This document shows positions 42,540-53,012 of a DNA stretch of 64,000 nt, in pieces. Position numbers and translations under genes: made by a program. The stretch comes from Puccinia triticina (taxonomy: Eukaryota; Basidiomycota; Pucciniomycetes; Pucciniales; Pucciniaceae). Position 1 is the stretch's first letter. Every line of letters starts with the position of its first letter. The stretch covers positions 496,001-560,000 of the forward strand of contig NC_070575.1 of the NCBI RefSeq assembly GCF_026914185.1. The letters run 5' to 3'. Under the pieces are notes generated by a model that was not told where the DNA came from, ran no database searches, and saw only the letters and a list, made by a program, of their open reading frames with translations.

Positions 42540-44311
42540 ACTCAGCCTTCCAGAACTTCCTGCATTCGCAAGGGTCAGTCTGCCCCCCGCCTCCATGCCT
42601 CGTGTGCATTCTCAAGCCATCTGACATCTGTTTTTGGATAGTTATCAGGACTTTGGACGGGACATTGACCGGATGCGGGGGGTGGAGTGCACAAAGACGC
42701 GCCACGCGACGCTGGGTGCGAACGGGATGTACTTCCAAGCGGTGTTCAGTCTCTTCTCCCCCCAATTTTCTTTAGCGCAACACAGAGATACTGAGTGGAG
42801 AGGGGTTTTTTTGGGTTGTATAGTTTGGGCTGGACACGGGACACGCAGTGAAAGTATGTGAACTGATGCCTTGTTATTTTGTGTCCAATGTGAGCGTTCA
42901 GATTACCAACAGAGGTGCAGCAAAAACAAAAGCAAAACGCTTTGGTCAACAATTTTCAAAACAAAGGGCTTAAGGTGGCCGCATCATTATGTAGCAGAAT
43001 GATTTGGGCAACATCTTATTGGAATTTCACATGTACAATTGCTTTTTAGAATATTTATGAAAGTTTGACTGTGGAATCAGTTCAAAGACTGAGACAATGA
43101 AGCATATTACAGGAGGCAGAAAAGTGTAGAGCAAAAAAGATATAATGATTGGGTTAAGCACAACATCTGTGGTCGGCTGGCGAGGGAAGGGCAGATGGCT
43201 GTACATAGACAACGTCCAGATGTACATACACGGTCTTCCCATCTGGCCGTTTTCAACAACGGGGTGAAGCTGGAAGAACCACACGGAGGATTTTGTCGCG
43301 GGAGGGGGTGAACAGCTGGCAAGGAGCGCCTGGAGGTAGCAGACAAAGAGGGCACAATAATTGGCTGGAGCTCCTGTAGCCCCGTTGGTCTTCATGCCAA
43401 AACGGTCAAGCATTCTCTGGTCGGCAGCCGTGGGCAGGGTTTTTGTATCTGGGGTGTTGTCAAGCTTGTGCGGAGGGAAGTAGTGGGAGCTGGCAGCGGG
43501 CCCTGCTAGGTTGAGATTTCCAGTTGGAAGGTGGCGGCGAGCAAGGGGACTGACTGTGACTGCTAATCCGCAGGCCAACAGAGTTAACCATGTCGTTGTA
43601 GCCGCCACAAGTGGACTGGTGTGCGAGGATAAGGCTCTTAGTTGCAGTGGAAGGGGAGCTTGTCGGGAGCAGGGGTGTTGTTGTTGGAGGAGTTGGAGAC
43701 AGTAAGGTCAATGTTGTTGTTGAGCGGGAAATTCACTGCTGGCTGGCTTGTGTGGTGCGTGGGGCGCAGAGGTTGAGAGCTTGTGGGAGGAGGGCCAGGG
43801 AAAGCGGAGCTAGACTTGGGAGTGGGGAAGGCCAAGGAGCACGGTGCTTGGGTTACACTTTAGGGGCCTGATGACAGTTCCAGGCTGTGGATGCGCAAAT
43901 TTCTTTACGTGTTTCCTCAGAAAATGATGAGCGGCCCAACCAGGGTGTTCTTGCTCAACCTTTTTTCAGGAGGGCTGAGGTCGATTGAGGTGGGCTCAGT
44001 GGGGTCAAGCTAAATCCATAATTCAGAATCTATTGTCTTTGAAAGGTGAAAGTCAATGGAGACCCTTCTGGAGTTTGCTTCACGTCACTTGACATGTAGT
44101 CAGTCAAAAATTTTCCCGGTGCTGAGATAGCAATACTTGCCTGGGTATCGCAGCGTACAAGGGTCGTCTGGCTTGGGCTGAATGGTCTGGTCATTTGTGT
44201 GGTGATGGCGCAGGCTCATGGGGAATTTGATCGGCCGGTCCTCGGTGCGCGTATGGGTAGGAAGTGGTCATGGTTTCGCCGGCAGTGGCCGCCGGGGGTA
44301 TTCGGTGACGC
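42540..44311. other. No supported gene; one weak minus-strand frame
   Basis: The minus frame 43027-43608 begins at a GTG with a hydrophobic stretch resembling a signal peptide, then loses character. It has no ATG in a sensible place and no domain. A fragment QDFGRD near 42650 might belong to the membrane-protein remnant. Otherwise nothing is recognised. Confidence 0.35.
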
Positions 44312-45520
44312 TGTGGTGTGCCAAATGTGTTTCAAGTATCAAATCACACAAAGTCACAGTTTACTATTGAGAAGGAGACATATTTCTAGATGTATTATTG
44401 CATAATTGGATTCTACAGGTCATTTAACCCCTAGTCACTCACTGGAACCACTGGGCTAGCTGCACTCAGTCAAAAGTTACTAGTATTATACTGTGTTCAT
44501 AAGCATAATTACATACTGTAGAGATATTTTGATAGTACATAGTATAGAATTAGACTCAAGGACATATTTATAGTGTATATAGTGGCGTGGTTTGGCTCTG
44601 CCCATGGCATGGTTCCACCTGTGGACAACTCCATGATTGTTGTTTGGCTCCACCCACGCACCACGGCATGGTTCCACCTGTGGACACCTCCAGGGTTGTT
44701 GTTTGGCTCCACCCACGTACCACAGCATGGCTCCACCTGTGGACACCTCCATAATTGTATAGGCGCCATGGACACCACCACGTGGACATCACATGGACAC
44801 CACCACCACAACCACGTGGACACCATATGGGCACCACCACCACAACCACATGGACACCTGTATGGTGGTCACACCAGCAAAAATCCCTCACAAGGATCCC
44901 CACCAGCAAAAATCCCTCACATTTTACTATAAAAGGAGGACCTTTCCCCTCCTCAGTTTCAGCATGCCACTCAGGCAATCCTAACCAGAACACACATCTC
45001 ACTCAGAGTTACTAGTCACATCCACATAAAATCCAGTAGTGTGATCTCAATCAAGTTGCCCATCAACATCTTTCATGCCTCAGAGTAGTTCTAAGTAGTC
45101 AAGTAGCAAGCATCACCCACTTGTGCTCTTAACAAGTCAGAGTGATCTTAACCCATTGTGCTCTTAACTGAAGGTTAAGGAAGAGGGCAAAGACACTTTG
45201 AATAGTTCACATATAACATCAGTTCTCTCAGAAGTTTTGTATCAGTTTATCTCCACTTTCATATCACAAACATATAAAACCATATAAAACATATCTTACG
45301 TTTAGGCTCATTTCCATTATCTGACTCAAGGCTGCTGTAAACCACTCTAACTCCATTCCCCATACAAAATCCACTTTCTGCTGAATTCAAGTTTGATCTA
45401 GGTCTGATAAGCGACTGCTGCACATAGTTTTCTCTATCATTAGTTTTGCCACAACAATAAATAAATTTGTTGTGAAAGCTCTTGTGTAGTATCATAGAGG
45501 GGCAGGTCTTTCAAACCACC
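44312..45520 (+). mobile_element. LTR of the TGTGGTA family, right end unclear
   Basis: It starts TGTGGTGTGCC and shares GGATTCTAC and AACCCCTAGTCAC with the solo LTR at 11242-12411. Its middle holds three tandem copies of a roughly 60-bp unit containing GGCTCCACCCACG and CACCTGTGGACA (44590-44760), then GGACACCACCAC repeats. Next are two AGCAAAAATCCCTCA boxes and a TATA box (CTATAAAAGG, about 44929). The right terminus and target duplication were not found; 45520 is an estimate. Confidence 0.55.
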
Positions 45521-45702
45521 CGTAACAGTTGTAATAGCTTCTTACATCTTTGAAATATTATAACTGGTATTTCCCCCTTGCAGAACTGCCACCCATCCCA
45601 AAGGAGTTCTCACAACGCGGCAACCCCGAGGCTGACTGTTTGCGGGGGAGGGGTCTAAGCTTGAGGGGAACGGGGGTTTGGTGTGGGGTGCGGTGTTGCC
45701 CC

Positions 45703-45876
45703 GCAGCGGCGGAGCCGCTTGGCCTCTAGTTTATAGTACATACTCATGCACATATTCTTGTCTTTTTCATGTTGCTATGTATCTTTTTCATATTGTTTAT
45801 TTATCCTGGGTTGTCTTTTTATCTGGTTCATCAAAATTTATGAGTACAACTAGAGGCTAAGGCGGCTTCGCCGCTG
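45703..45876. mobile_element. 174-bp MITE with about 29-bp inverted repeats
   Basis: The left end GCAGCGGCGGAGCCGCTTGG and right end CGGCTTCGCCGCTGC are inverted repeats that continue through CCTCTAGTT/AACTAGAGG. No target duplication is evident. Confidence 0.7.
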
Positions 45877-46559
45877 CACTCACACGTCTCAGCATCTAAG
45901 CTGTACGAAATAATTGTGATCCTCATGAAGTGATCTCTGGATTTACTATTCAATAATGGTGTTCAAATTTGAGATCATAAAGTTGTAAGCATAAAATCAT
46001 TAATTCACAAAGTCTTTGAATGCTGATTTTTTATGTACTGTTTGAGAATTAACACTCTCCTTTAAGTGTTTGATTGATACATCTTTTTTTTGGCTTGAAG
46101 GTTTATGATTTTATTCTAGCCTAAGTCTGCTGATGGAAAGCCTCTTCCTGAGGATATACATACATATGGTCTTGCAAGCCTGTCTGGGCACATGCCCAAC
46201 TCCTTGGCCAAGCAACACTGGGGGTTTGGTATGTTCCCAGGGGGCTTGATCAGACAGGATTGATGAGAGGCAGAACTTTGCACACAGCCAAGTCCTGCTT
46301 GGTCAGGATCAATCTCTGGGCCAATGGAATATGTGACTTGGAATGCACACTGCACATTCCAGTGATCAGAATCTGGCCCTTGCCTCCGCCTTGAAAGGCA
46401 GCAACAACATACCCTTGAGGAGGGGAAATGTTTCTCCTTGATGGCAGGCACATCTTTTGGTGGTGTGGCACCCTCACTTGAAATCGGCCCAGCAGGGCTT
46501 TGTCCCAAACCCGGCAAGCTTTTCCATGTGCCAAGTGGGGGTTGGGAGTGTGTCAGGCG
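45877..46559. other. Non-coding, nothing recognised
   Basis: Low-GC sequence to about 46120, then sequence of higher GC leading into a tandem repeat. No gene or element boundary was found. Confidence 0.45.
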
Positions 46560-46748
46560 GGCTTTGGGATTGGCTAAGCAGGCTTTGGGATTGGCTAAGC
46601 AGGCTTTGGGATTGGCTAAGCAGGCTTTGGGATTGGCTAAGCAGGCTTTGGGATTGGCTAAGCAGGCTTTGGGATTGGCTAAGCAGGCTTTGGGATTGGC
46701 TAAGCAGGCTTTGGGATTGGCTAAGCAGGATTTGGGATTGGCTAAGCA
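46560..46748. repeat. 21-bp tandem repeat, nine near-identical copies
   Basis: Unit GGCTTTGGGATTGGCTAAGC plus A, nine copies with one substitution in the last. Because the unit is a multiple of three, long frames stay open on both strands (46438-47130 plus and 46116-47096 minus). I do not treat these as genes. Confidence 0.9.
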
Positions 46749-46749
46749 G

Positions 46750-47150
46750 GCTGATGACCGGCACAGACCGGTCATCGGGATGATATCCGAATCCCCTCCA
46801 TGGCCGGTCAGACCGGTCAACCAGCCATTGAGGGGTGTGAGTTCCCTCAAAGGCCAGTCAGACCGGTCATCGAGAGAAGTGAGTCCCCTCGATGACCGGT
46901 GCAGACCGGTCATCGGGAGGATATCCGAATCCCCTCCATGGCCTGTCAGACCGGTCAACCAGCCATCAAGGGGTGTGAGTTCCCTTGATGGCCAGTCAGA
47001 CCGTTCATTGAGAGGAGTGAGTCCCCTCGATGACTGGCACAGACCGGGCAGCGGGAGGAGATCTGATTTCCCTATATGGCCGGTCAGACCGGTCATTGAG
47101 AGTTTTCAGTCCCCTCGATGGCCGGCATAGACCGGTCATCGAGAGATGTG
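46750..47150. repeat. Dyad-symmetric satellite array
   Basis: Units with GATGACCGG...CCGGTCATC dyads and TGGCCGGTCAGACCGGTCA alternate with spacers such as ATATCCGAATCCCCTCC, in a higher-order repeat of about 110 bp. The core resembles arrays at 2285-2610 and 60540-61085. Confidence 0.8.
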
Positions 47151-48278
47151 CAGACCGCCAAGGAGGTCAAAGCCACCCCGGCAAGCGTGGACACATTCTC
47201 TGCTCAAAGCCAACTGCCTCGGATTCGGAACACGTCTGGATGACCCTGACCATTCACCCTGAGGAAAAAAACCTCTCAAGCTGACCTGTAAACACTCGGA
47301 CGAGTGTGTACAGGCCAGCTTTCTGTCTGCCCAGGTGGAGGGCCCTCGCAACACGTTGTGGTGTTCAGGTGGTTGCAAAGGATTTCAGCGACCAGGGTTT
47401 TTTTCACCTTGTGTCATATGCGAGCTGGGAGATACTTAAAGGGCTGGGGTGAAGCTGTTTGTCCCCCCAGGGGATCTGGTTTCGTCCCACCCCCTCCCTG
47501 AAGGCCCCCTATTTCACTTGAGTAGGCCCCTTCTTGATTTGAAAAAACAAAAATTCTAATCTTGAACAAAAATTTAAAATTTAAACTTCAAACTCACACA
47601 AAACAAAAAATATGACCACAATCAAAACACACAAAAAAATAAAATAAACTCAAACAAAACCAAAGATTTGCACTTAAAAAAACAACTCTAAACTCAAACA
47701 AAAACCAAACTTGAACTTTTTAAACTTAAAAAACACAAATATCAAACTTTTATTTTTTTGCCTGCAATTTCAATGAAATGCAGCATGAACCCATGAAGTC
47801 AGTTTCTGTGAAACTGTGGTTTTAATAAACTTGGATAGTGCACAGCTTCTCTGAACTGAAACATCTAGACAATTCAGTCTGGATAGTTTAGGCCACATTT
47901 GGAGCCAATTATGGTGTTGAAAAACTTTGAGCACCATAAATATAATCCAGGTGATATATGAGTTTTTTTCCGGACATCTTATGTGATCTGATGAGGCCCG
48001 GCCGGCACCCACCAAAACTTGATCAGAAGTCACAACAATCCACATTACCTCTATTGCCCAATTATATTGGCTCCAAACAAGGCCCTAACAGTGATTCTTG
48101 GCAATGGACCTGCTCAGGTTCCAAGGGGGACTTCTTGGTGCCATGATTTCCGCATGACTCAATCCATCCTATATCATGTTCTCCTCTACATATATGGAGT
48201 TTAATTCATGGTAAAAGAGAATTGCAGTGCTTGTGGCTACCTGGTTTCCGATCAAGTTATCAACAAGCACCATCATGA
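47151..48278. other. Non-coding; A-rich tract
   Basis: No gene is recognised. 47520-47770 is strongly A-rich on the plus strand, with CAAAC and AAACTT repeats. Confidence 0.45.
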
Positions 48279-48951
48279 AAAAAGTGATGTGAATAGGTGT
48301 CAGGTGACATGCAGTAACATGTGTTGAAAGTCCAGTGGTACTCCAACAATACACCCCTTGAATAACAGTCACCACCCCCAAAAGGAAGGCAATGTGCACA
48401 CATTGCCATGTTCAATACATTGTTGATACCAAGGTATATCACACGGCCAACCTAGGTATTACAGAATATAAACCTTGTTGTTCGAGAAGTTTTTTACAGA
48501 AGTTTAACCCTCTTACAGGAGTTTAATTCAGTTGTCACAGAATTTAAACCCATGTAATAAAAAATTCAAGAAGAAATTTCAACTGATAATTTCATTGAAA
48601 ATATTTTTTGGTGTGGTTTAAAACTCATGCCCTGGAGTACCCTGTCATTGGTTTAAATTCATTTGAAAGTGCATTATTGCCGCATATGTAGGAACCTATC
48701 TGCAGGGGTTATCATTCTGAAATCTCCATTTAGTTGTTGTATTTTAGCCAAATGGAGGTACAATAAAAGATTTGAGAACACAGTTCATATATATCTGTGT
48801 AATACTCTTCAATTTTCCTTGTATTGAACATAAAATTGTTAATCATGTGTTTTCTCAAATCAGTTTCACTGCTTAGTTGTTGTTTTTCTATGATAAGTTC
48901 ATTTTCTCTTTCAAATTAAATAAATACTTTTGTGTAAAAAATGGTTGAAAC

Positions 48952-49282
48952 AGGCCAGGTGACTTTGGAAAATCATCAGTCACATTAAAGATGGTGGAAG
49001 TTCAAAATCCTTTGGGTGGAGGTTGCAGCGCTGCAACCAATCCCAGTAGGTATTAGCCTGTCCCATCCAGGAGGGTATGGGTCGCCAGACGCCTTGGCTA
49101 CAATTCCGGGCGCGCTGTAACCCTGCAACATGTACCAGGGCTTAACGGGTATATCCTGTCCCTTCCCGGTGGGTTCGGGTCGCAGGACAGCCCTAAAACG
49201 GCCGGGTACCCCGCAAGTTCCAGCCTAGGTGCACATCTACCCTAAAAGCGACTTTGGACAATCGTCCAAATTCACCTGGCCT
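48952..49282. mobile_element. MITE with AGGCCAGGTGA ends
   Basis: The left end AGGCCAGGTGACTTTGGA and right end TCCAAATTCACCTGGCCT are inverted repeats with one mismatch in 18. The interior has two diverged copies of a segment with CCTGTCCC and GGGTCGC. No clear duplication. Confidence 0.65.
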
Positions 49283-49431
49283 TGATTTGGCCTCCCTGAC
49301 GAAGTACAAACTCTGTTTTGATTCAAAAGGAGGTACGACCTTCATTTGGATCTCCATCAAATGGAGGTTGTACACCCATCAAATGGAGGTTGTACACCCA
49401 TTGGTTGGAAGTACAACCATCTTTCATCAGA

Positions 49432-50040
49432 CACTGCATTCACATCCAAGTTTTGACTACGCGCACGCCAAAAAGCGTAGACAGTTGTGTACACCATTAT
49501 TTTTTGGCGGGCAGGAACACATACACCCAGATACCCGGTCCTTGGTCCCGTACGCCTGCATAATTGGCGTACAGGACTGGGGACACCAATTCCCCAAATT
49601 CCAGCTCTCCGAGAGGAATACATACCTCTCGGCGAGACTTACTTTGACCAGCTCGCCGAGAGGAACACATACCTCTCAAAGAGATTGACTTTGAACAGCT
49701 CGCCGCGAGGAATACAAAACTCTTGGCAAGATGGATTTGTACCAGCTCGCCGAGGAGAATACATCCCTCTTGGCGAGCTGGGCTTTGACCAGCTCGCCCA
49801 GAAGAATACCCTCGGCGATCTGGTTTACAAATTCAGCTCTCCAGGAGGTATGTATTCTTCCTGGCGAGCTGGTACAAATCCATTTTGCCTGGAGATATGT
49901 ATTTCTCCCGGCGAGCTGGAATTTGAACAGCTCGCCGGGGGCAATTGGCTGGGGTTTCTTGGTGTACTTTTCCCTGCACGCCAAAAAACAATTGCATACA
50001 CACCTGTGTCTGCCTTTTTGGCATGAATGTAGTAAAAATT
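49432..50040. mobile_element. MITE with ACGCCAAAAA ends and a dyad array, possible MULE derivative
   Basis: Inverted ends of about 65-75 bp: the left reads GACTACGCGCACGCCAAAAA and the right, on the minus strand, ACTACATTCATGCCAAAAA, both followed by TTTTTTGGCG and GCAGG. The interior is an array of GAGCTGG/CAGCTCGCCGAGAGGAA dyads. The repeated ACGCCAAA motif also occurs upstream of the MULE transposase gene at 61340-61560, suggesting they could be partners. Confidence 0.6.
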
Positions 50041-50770
50041 TGGTGTGCACTTAGCATGACCCAAAAGAAAAATAAAAGAGAAAAGGAGATTTAGAACTCT
50101 ATTCAAAATTCCCTTCCATGAGGGGGAGTGGAGTTCTGACTCACAAGAAGCTGCAAGACCCACATTCAAAATTTTAGATGCGCCAAGGAAGTGTAAGCAA
50201 CCTCCTGGGAGCCAGAATCCTAATTCTAGTGAGTTTTTATGTAAGGCCACAAATAATTACACATCTTATTATAAACTGCACACCTTTGGGTTTTTTCAAG
50301 GTAGAAGGTAGGAAGAAGCACATATGATCTTTTTAGGTTCAAAGTTGAGAATATATAAGAAACATATACAACAAAAGTTTCAGCATTATTTGCTCTTTTT
50401 ACAGCTGTTGTTATATATATATTTCAGCACAGCAATGTGCACTCATTGCCTTCTTTTTTTGGGTGGTGAGTGGCCCCTTTGTAATCATCAGGGGGTTTCA
50501 ACAATTGTTCCTGGGAGGAAGGTTGGAATAAAGGCTGGAATTAGCTTCAGGTCATGTGACACCCAGTCCCCTCATCTTTTTTGTTGTGCACAGTTGATTG
50601 AGCAGCCCTGGAGTGAGACTGCTGAGGACTGCTGATCACCGCTGAAGACCCGAGCCTGGATTCGGGCCCCTCGAGGGCTGACCCGGCCCATCCTTCGAGT
50701 GATCACCACAGCAGCCAGCCGACTCGATCAGGGCTCGCTGTCATTTCAAACAATCTCAGAGCTATCCACC

Positions 50771-51868
50771 ATGTCTGGAACTGGTAAGTCCGCCACCAAC
50801 AACCAACACTCATCCTCCCTTTGCCGTTGTACTCTTCATAATGACTCGACGGCTGCAATAATCTTCAACAGGCGCCCGCGAGAATGTATTCCCGACCCGG
50901 ATGAACCTGAACATAGTCAAGCAGCGTCTCAAGGGGGCCCAGACGGGGCACTCGCTGTTGAAGAAGAAGGTCGATGCGCTCACCAAGCGGTTCCGGGCGA
51001 TTACCCAGAAGATAGACTCCACCAAGCGCGAGATGGGCCGGGTCATGCAACTCGCCGCTTTCAGTCTCGCCGAGGTTTCCTACACCTCCGGGGCCGATAT
51101 CGGCTATCAGCTGCAGGAATCCGTCAAGGAGGCCACCTTCAAGGTCTCTACTCATCAGGAAAACGTCTCCGGTGTCATCCTACCTACCTTTGGAGTCGAT
51201 CGCACTAAGCCGGGAGGAGCTGGTGAGTAGAGATTTCCGTACGACGGCATATTGCATCAGAAAGAGTAACGAAAACTCGGCTGATTGGTACTGTGTTTCA
51301 TCAGAACTTACTTTGACCGGCTTGGGTCGTGGTGGCCAGCAAATAACCAAGGCCAGGGAAATCTATGCCAAAGCAACCGAGACGCTTGTCGAACTGGCAT
51401 CCCTTCAGGTAGACTTGCGCTCTTCGAAACCACTCTGATTCCCTCTGCTGATTCGGTTTCTTGGCAAAAACAGACGGCTTTTGTGATTCTTGACGAGGTT
51501 ATCAGGATGACTAATCGTCGTGTTAATGCGTTGGAGCATGTGGTCATACCCAAACTAGAGAACACTGTAAAGTCAGTATTCTACTCTCATCACCCATATG
51601 GCCCAGTTGAAATTTGAAAGCCAAATGACTTACATGTCCGAAAACTGTCGAACCAACTTGTGGTAGATATATTAACTCGGAACTAGACGAGGGCGACCGG
51701 GAAGATTTCTTCCGATTAAAGAAAGTCCAGGCGAAGAAGAAAGAACGAACGGCGATCGCCGAGGCCGAGAAGCGCGAGCGGATCCATGCTGGCCAGGTCG
51801 ACGAGTTCGATGATGCCGCCGGGGGAACTGATCTGCTGGGCGAGCGAGATGAAGACGTGATTTTCTGA
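50771..51868 (+). CDS. VMA8: V-type ATPase subunit D
   Basis: Exons 50771-50783, 50872-51222, 51305-51408, 51474-51571 and 51667-51868, with GT-AG introns of 88, 82, 65 and 95 bp, give 255 aa, a normal length for subunit D. The product starts MSGTGARENVFPTRMNL and contains the conserved KGHSLLKKKVDAL-like segment (here TGHSLLKKKVDALTKRFRAI) and, near the end, RRVNALEHVVIPKLENTVKY. The subunit forms the coiled-coil central stalk that couples ATP hydrolysis in V1 to proton pumping through Vo at the vacuolar membrane. The stop is TGA at 51866. This gene and set9 are the only clear, unbroken host genes here. The locus is otherwise surrounded by mobile elements. Confidence 0.95.
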
Positions 51869-52198
51869 GGTACTAGAGGACCCTGGAAACCTAACCTAGC
51901 TAATTCCCTCCTCGGGGGAGCGAAGCGACCTCCGAAGGAGGGACTTACACGCTATGTTGACCCCGCGGCAGTAGAGAATTAGGCATTTTGGTGGGGACTT
52001 TTTTTAAAACCAATCTCCCACATGAGTTTCTGAACCTTTTTTTATCTGATTTACATTTCTGGGATGGCTTAAGCTGCTCCCTTCTTTCTACTATTTTTTC
52101 TCATCCTCAACTCTGGTTGAGCTGCAATCATAGTTGTAACATTATCAATTTCAGATTCTGTACAGTGCAAAATGTGGAATGCACATTGAAGTGGACAC

Positions 52199-52262
52199 TG
52201 GAGGACTTCCCTTTGATTTACACGGCCGTGTAAAGTCAGATTTGGCACTTGTAAAGCCAAAT
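52199..52262 (+). repeat. Left terminal inverted repeat of the DUF6589/helicase element
   Basis: Begins TGGAGGACTTCCC, contains the perfect palindrome TTTACACGGCCGTGTAAA, then GTCAGATTTGG and CTTGTAAAGCCA. Confidence 0.8.
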
Positions 52263-52319
52263 TTTTACACCCTGGTTTTACACGCACTTTTCAGCGGCTA
52301 GATCAAACCAGAACATCCC

Positions 52320-52400
52320 TCTCGATGGCTGGTACAGACCGGTCATCGAGAGTACACAACCCTCCTGATAGCTGGTCTGTACCGGTCATTGAGAGGATTC
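52320..52400. repeat. Short dyad satellite inside the left end
   Basis: Two to three units such as CTCTCGATGGCTGGTACAGA followed by CCGGTCATCGAGAG. It is the same unit type as the long array at 60540-61085, in mirrored position. Confidence 0.75.
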
Positions 52401-53012
52401 AACCGAACTTAACTAAGCCCCTTGTCCCCGCAGCGGCCGGGGGGCACCCAATTGGCCTGGTCGAGATGCATAGCATCGAGATCTCTCCCGCAGGGAGAGG
52501 ACTTAGGAATTATCAGGCTTTTTGGCCTGAGAGAATCTGCAAACTTTGGTGGCAGCCAATGTCGCCACCACCTGCACAACTTAGTTTTAGACGAGTTTTT
52601 TTTTTGTCGTCATGGCTCAAAGCCTGTAATTTTCCTAACCAAACTGTGTATTCAAAATTCTCACAATCCCTCCCCTCCATGCCCAAAAAAAATACGCAAA
52701 CTTTTGGATTCTTGGCCGCTTACCGGCAAAGCCATGGGCTTTTTGGGCTCCTCTTTTTTTCGGAGCCCTCCTCTTTTTTTAGACCATTCTGACTTTTCTC
52801 CCGATCACTCTTCTTTTTTTCAAACAACCTCTCTTGATCACTCTCTCCCTCTCAATCAACCGCATACAGTCTTCGTATACAAGATTCCAATCCCTCCGAT
52901 CATCCAGAAACCAATCCCTCCAATCATCCCAACAGCAATCCCTCCAACTGTTCAAAAGCAATCCCTCCGACCATCCAAAACCAATCTCTCCGAGCATCCC
53001 AACAGCAAAATC

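Larger units (their letters stand above)
35154..44111. mobile_element. Possible element bounded by inverted CATGTCAAGTGACGTG ends
   Basis: The left end (AAAAAAAGTCATGTGAATCC, then CATGTCAAGTGACGTG at 35174) and the right end (CATGTCAAGTGACGTG on the minus strand near 44083-44098) share 16 identical bases in inverted orientation. A related end occurs at 48279. The interval contains the LINE (removing it leaves about 3 kb) and a remnant of a host-type gene. No target duplication was found, so this is tentative. Confidence 0.3.
48279..50590. mobile_element. Probable element with long diverged inverted ends, holding two MITEs
   Basis: 48279-48425 (AAAAAAGTGATGTGAAT, GTGTCAGGTGACATGC, then CCCCCAAAAGGAAGGCAATG) is homologous to the reverse complement of about 50425-50590 (CAATGTGCACTCATTGCC, GGTCATGTGACACCC, then CTTTTTTG). 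That gives long, diverged inverted ends about 2.3 kb apart. It contains the MITEs at 48952-49282 and 49432-50040. No coding region was found. Confidence 0.5.

Noticed and set aside
43027..43608. 193-aa minus-strand frame with a signal-peptide-like start
   Set aside because: It begins at GTG, has no ATG in a sensible place and loses protein-like character after about 120 codons. Kept only as a note.
46560..46748. CRISPR-like array
   Set aside because: The repeats are directly adjacent with no unique spacers, in a eukaryotic genome. This is a minisatellite.
46116..47130. Open frames of 326 aa (minus) and 230 aa (plus)
   Set aside because: They follow a 21-bp tandem repeat and a satellite array. 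Both strands are open for trivial length reasons.
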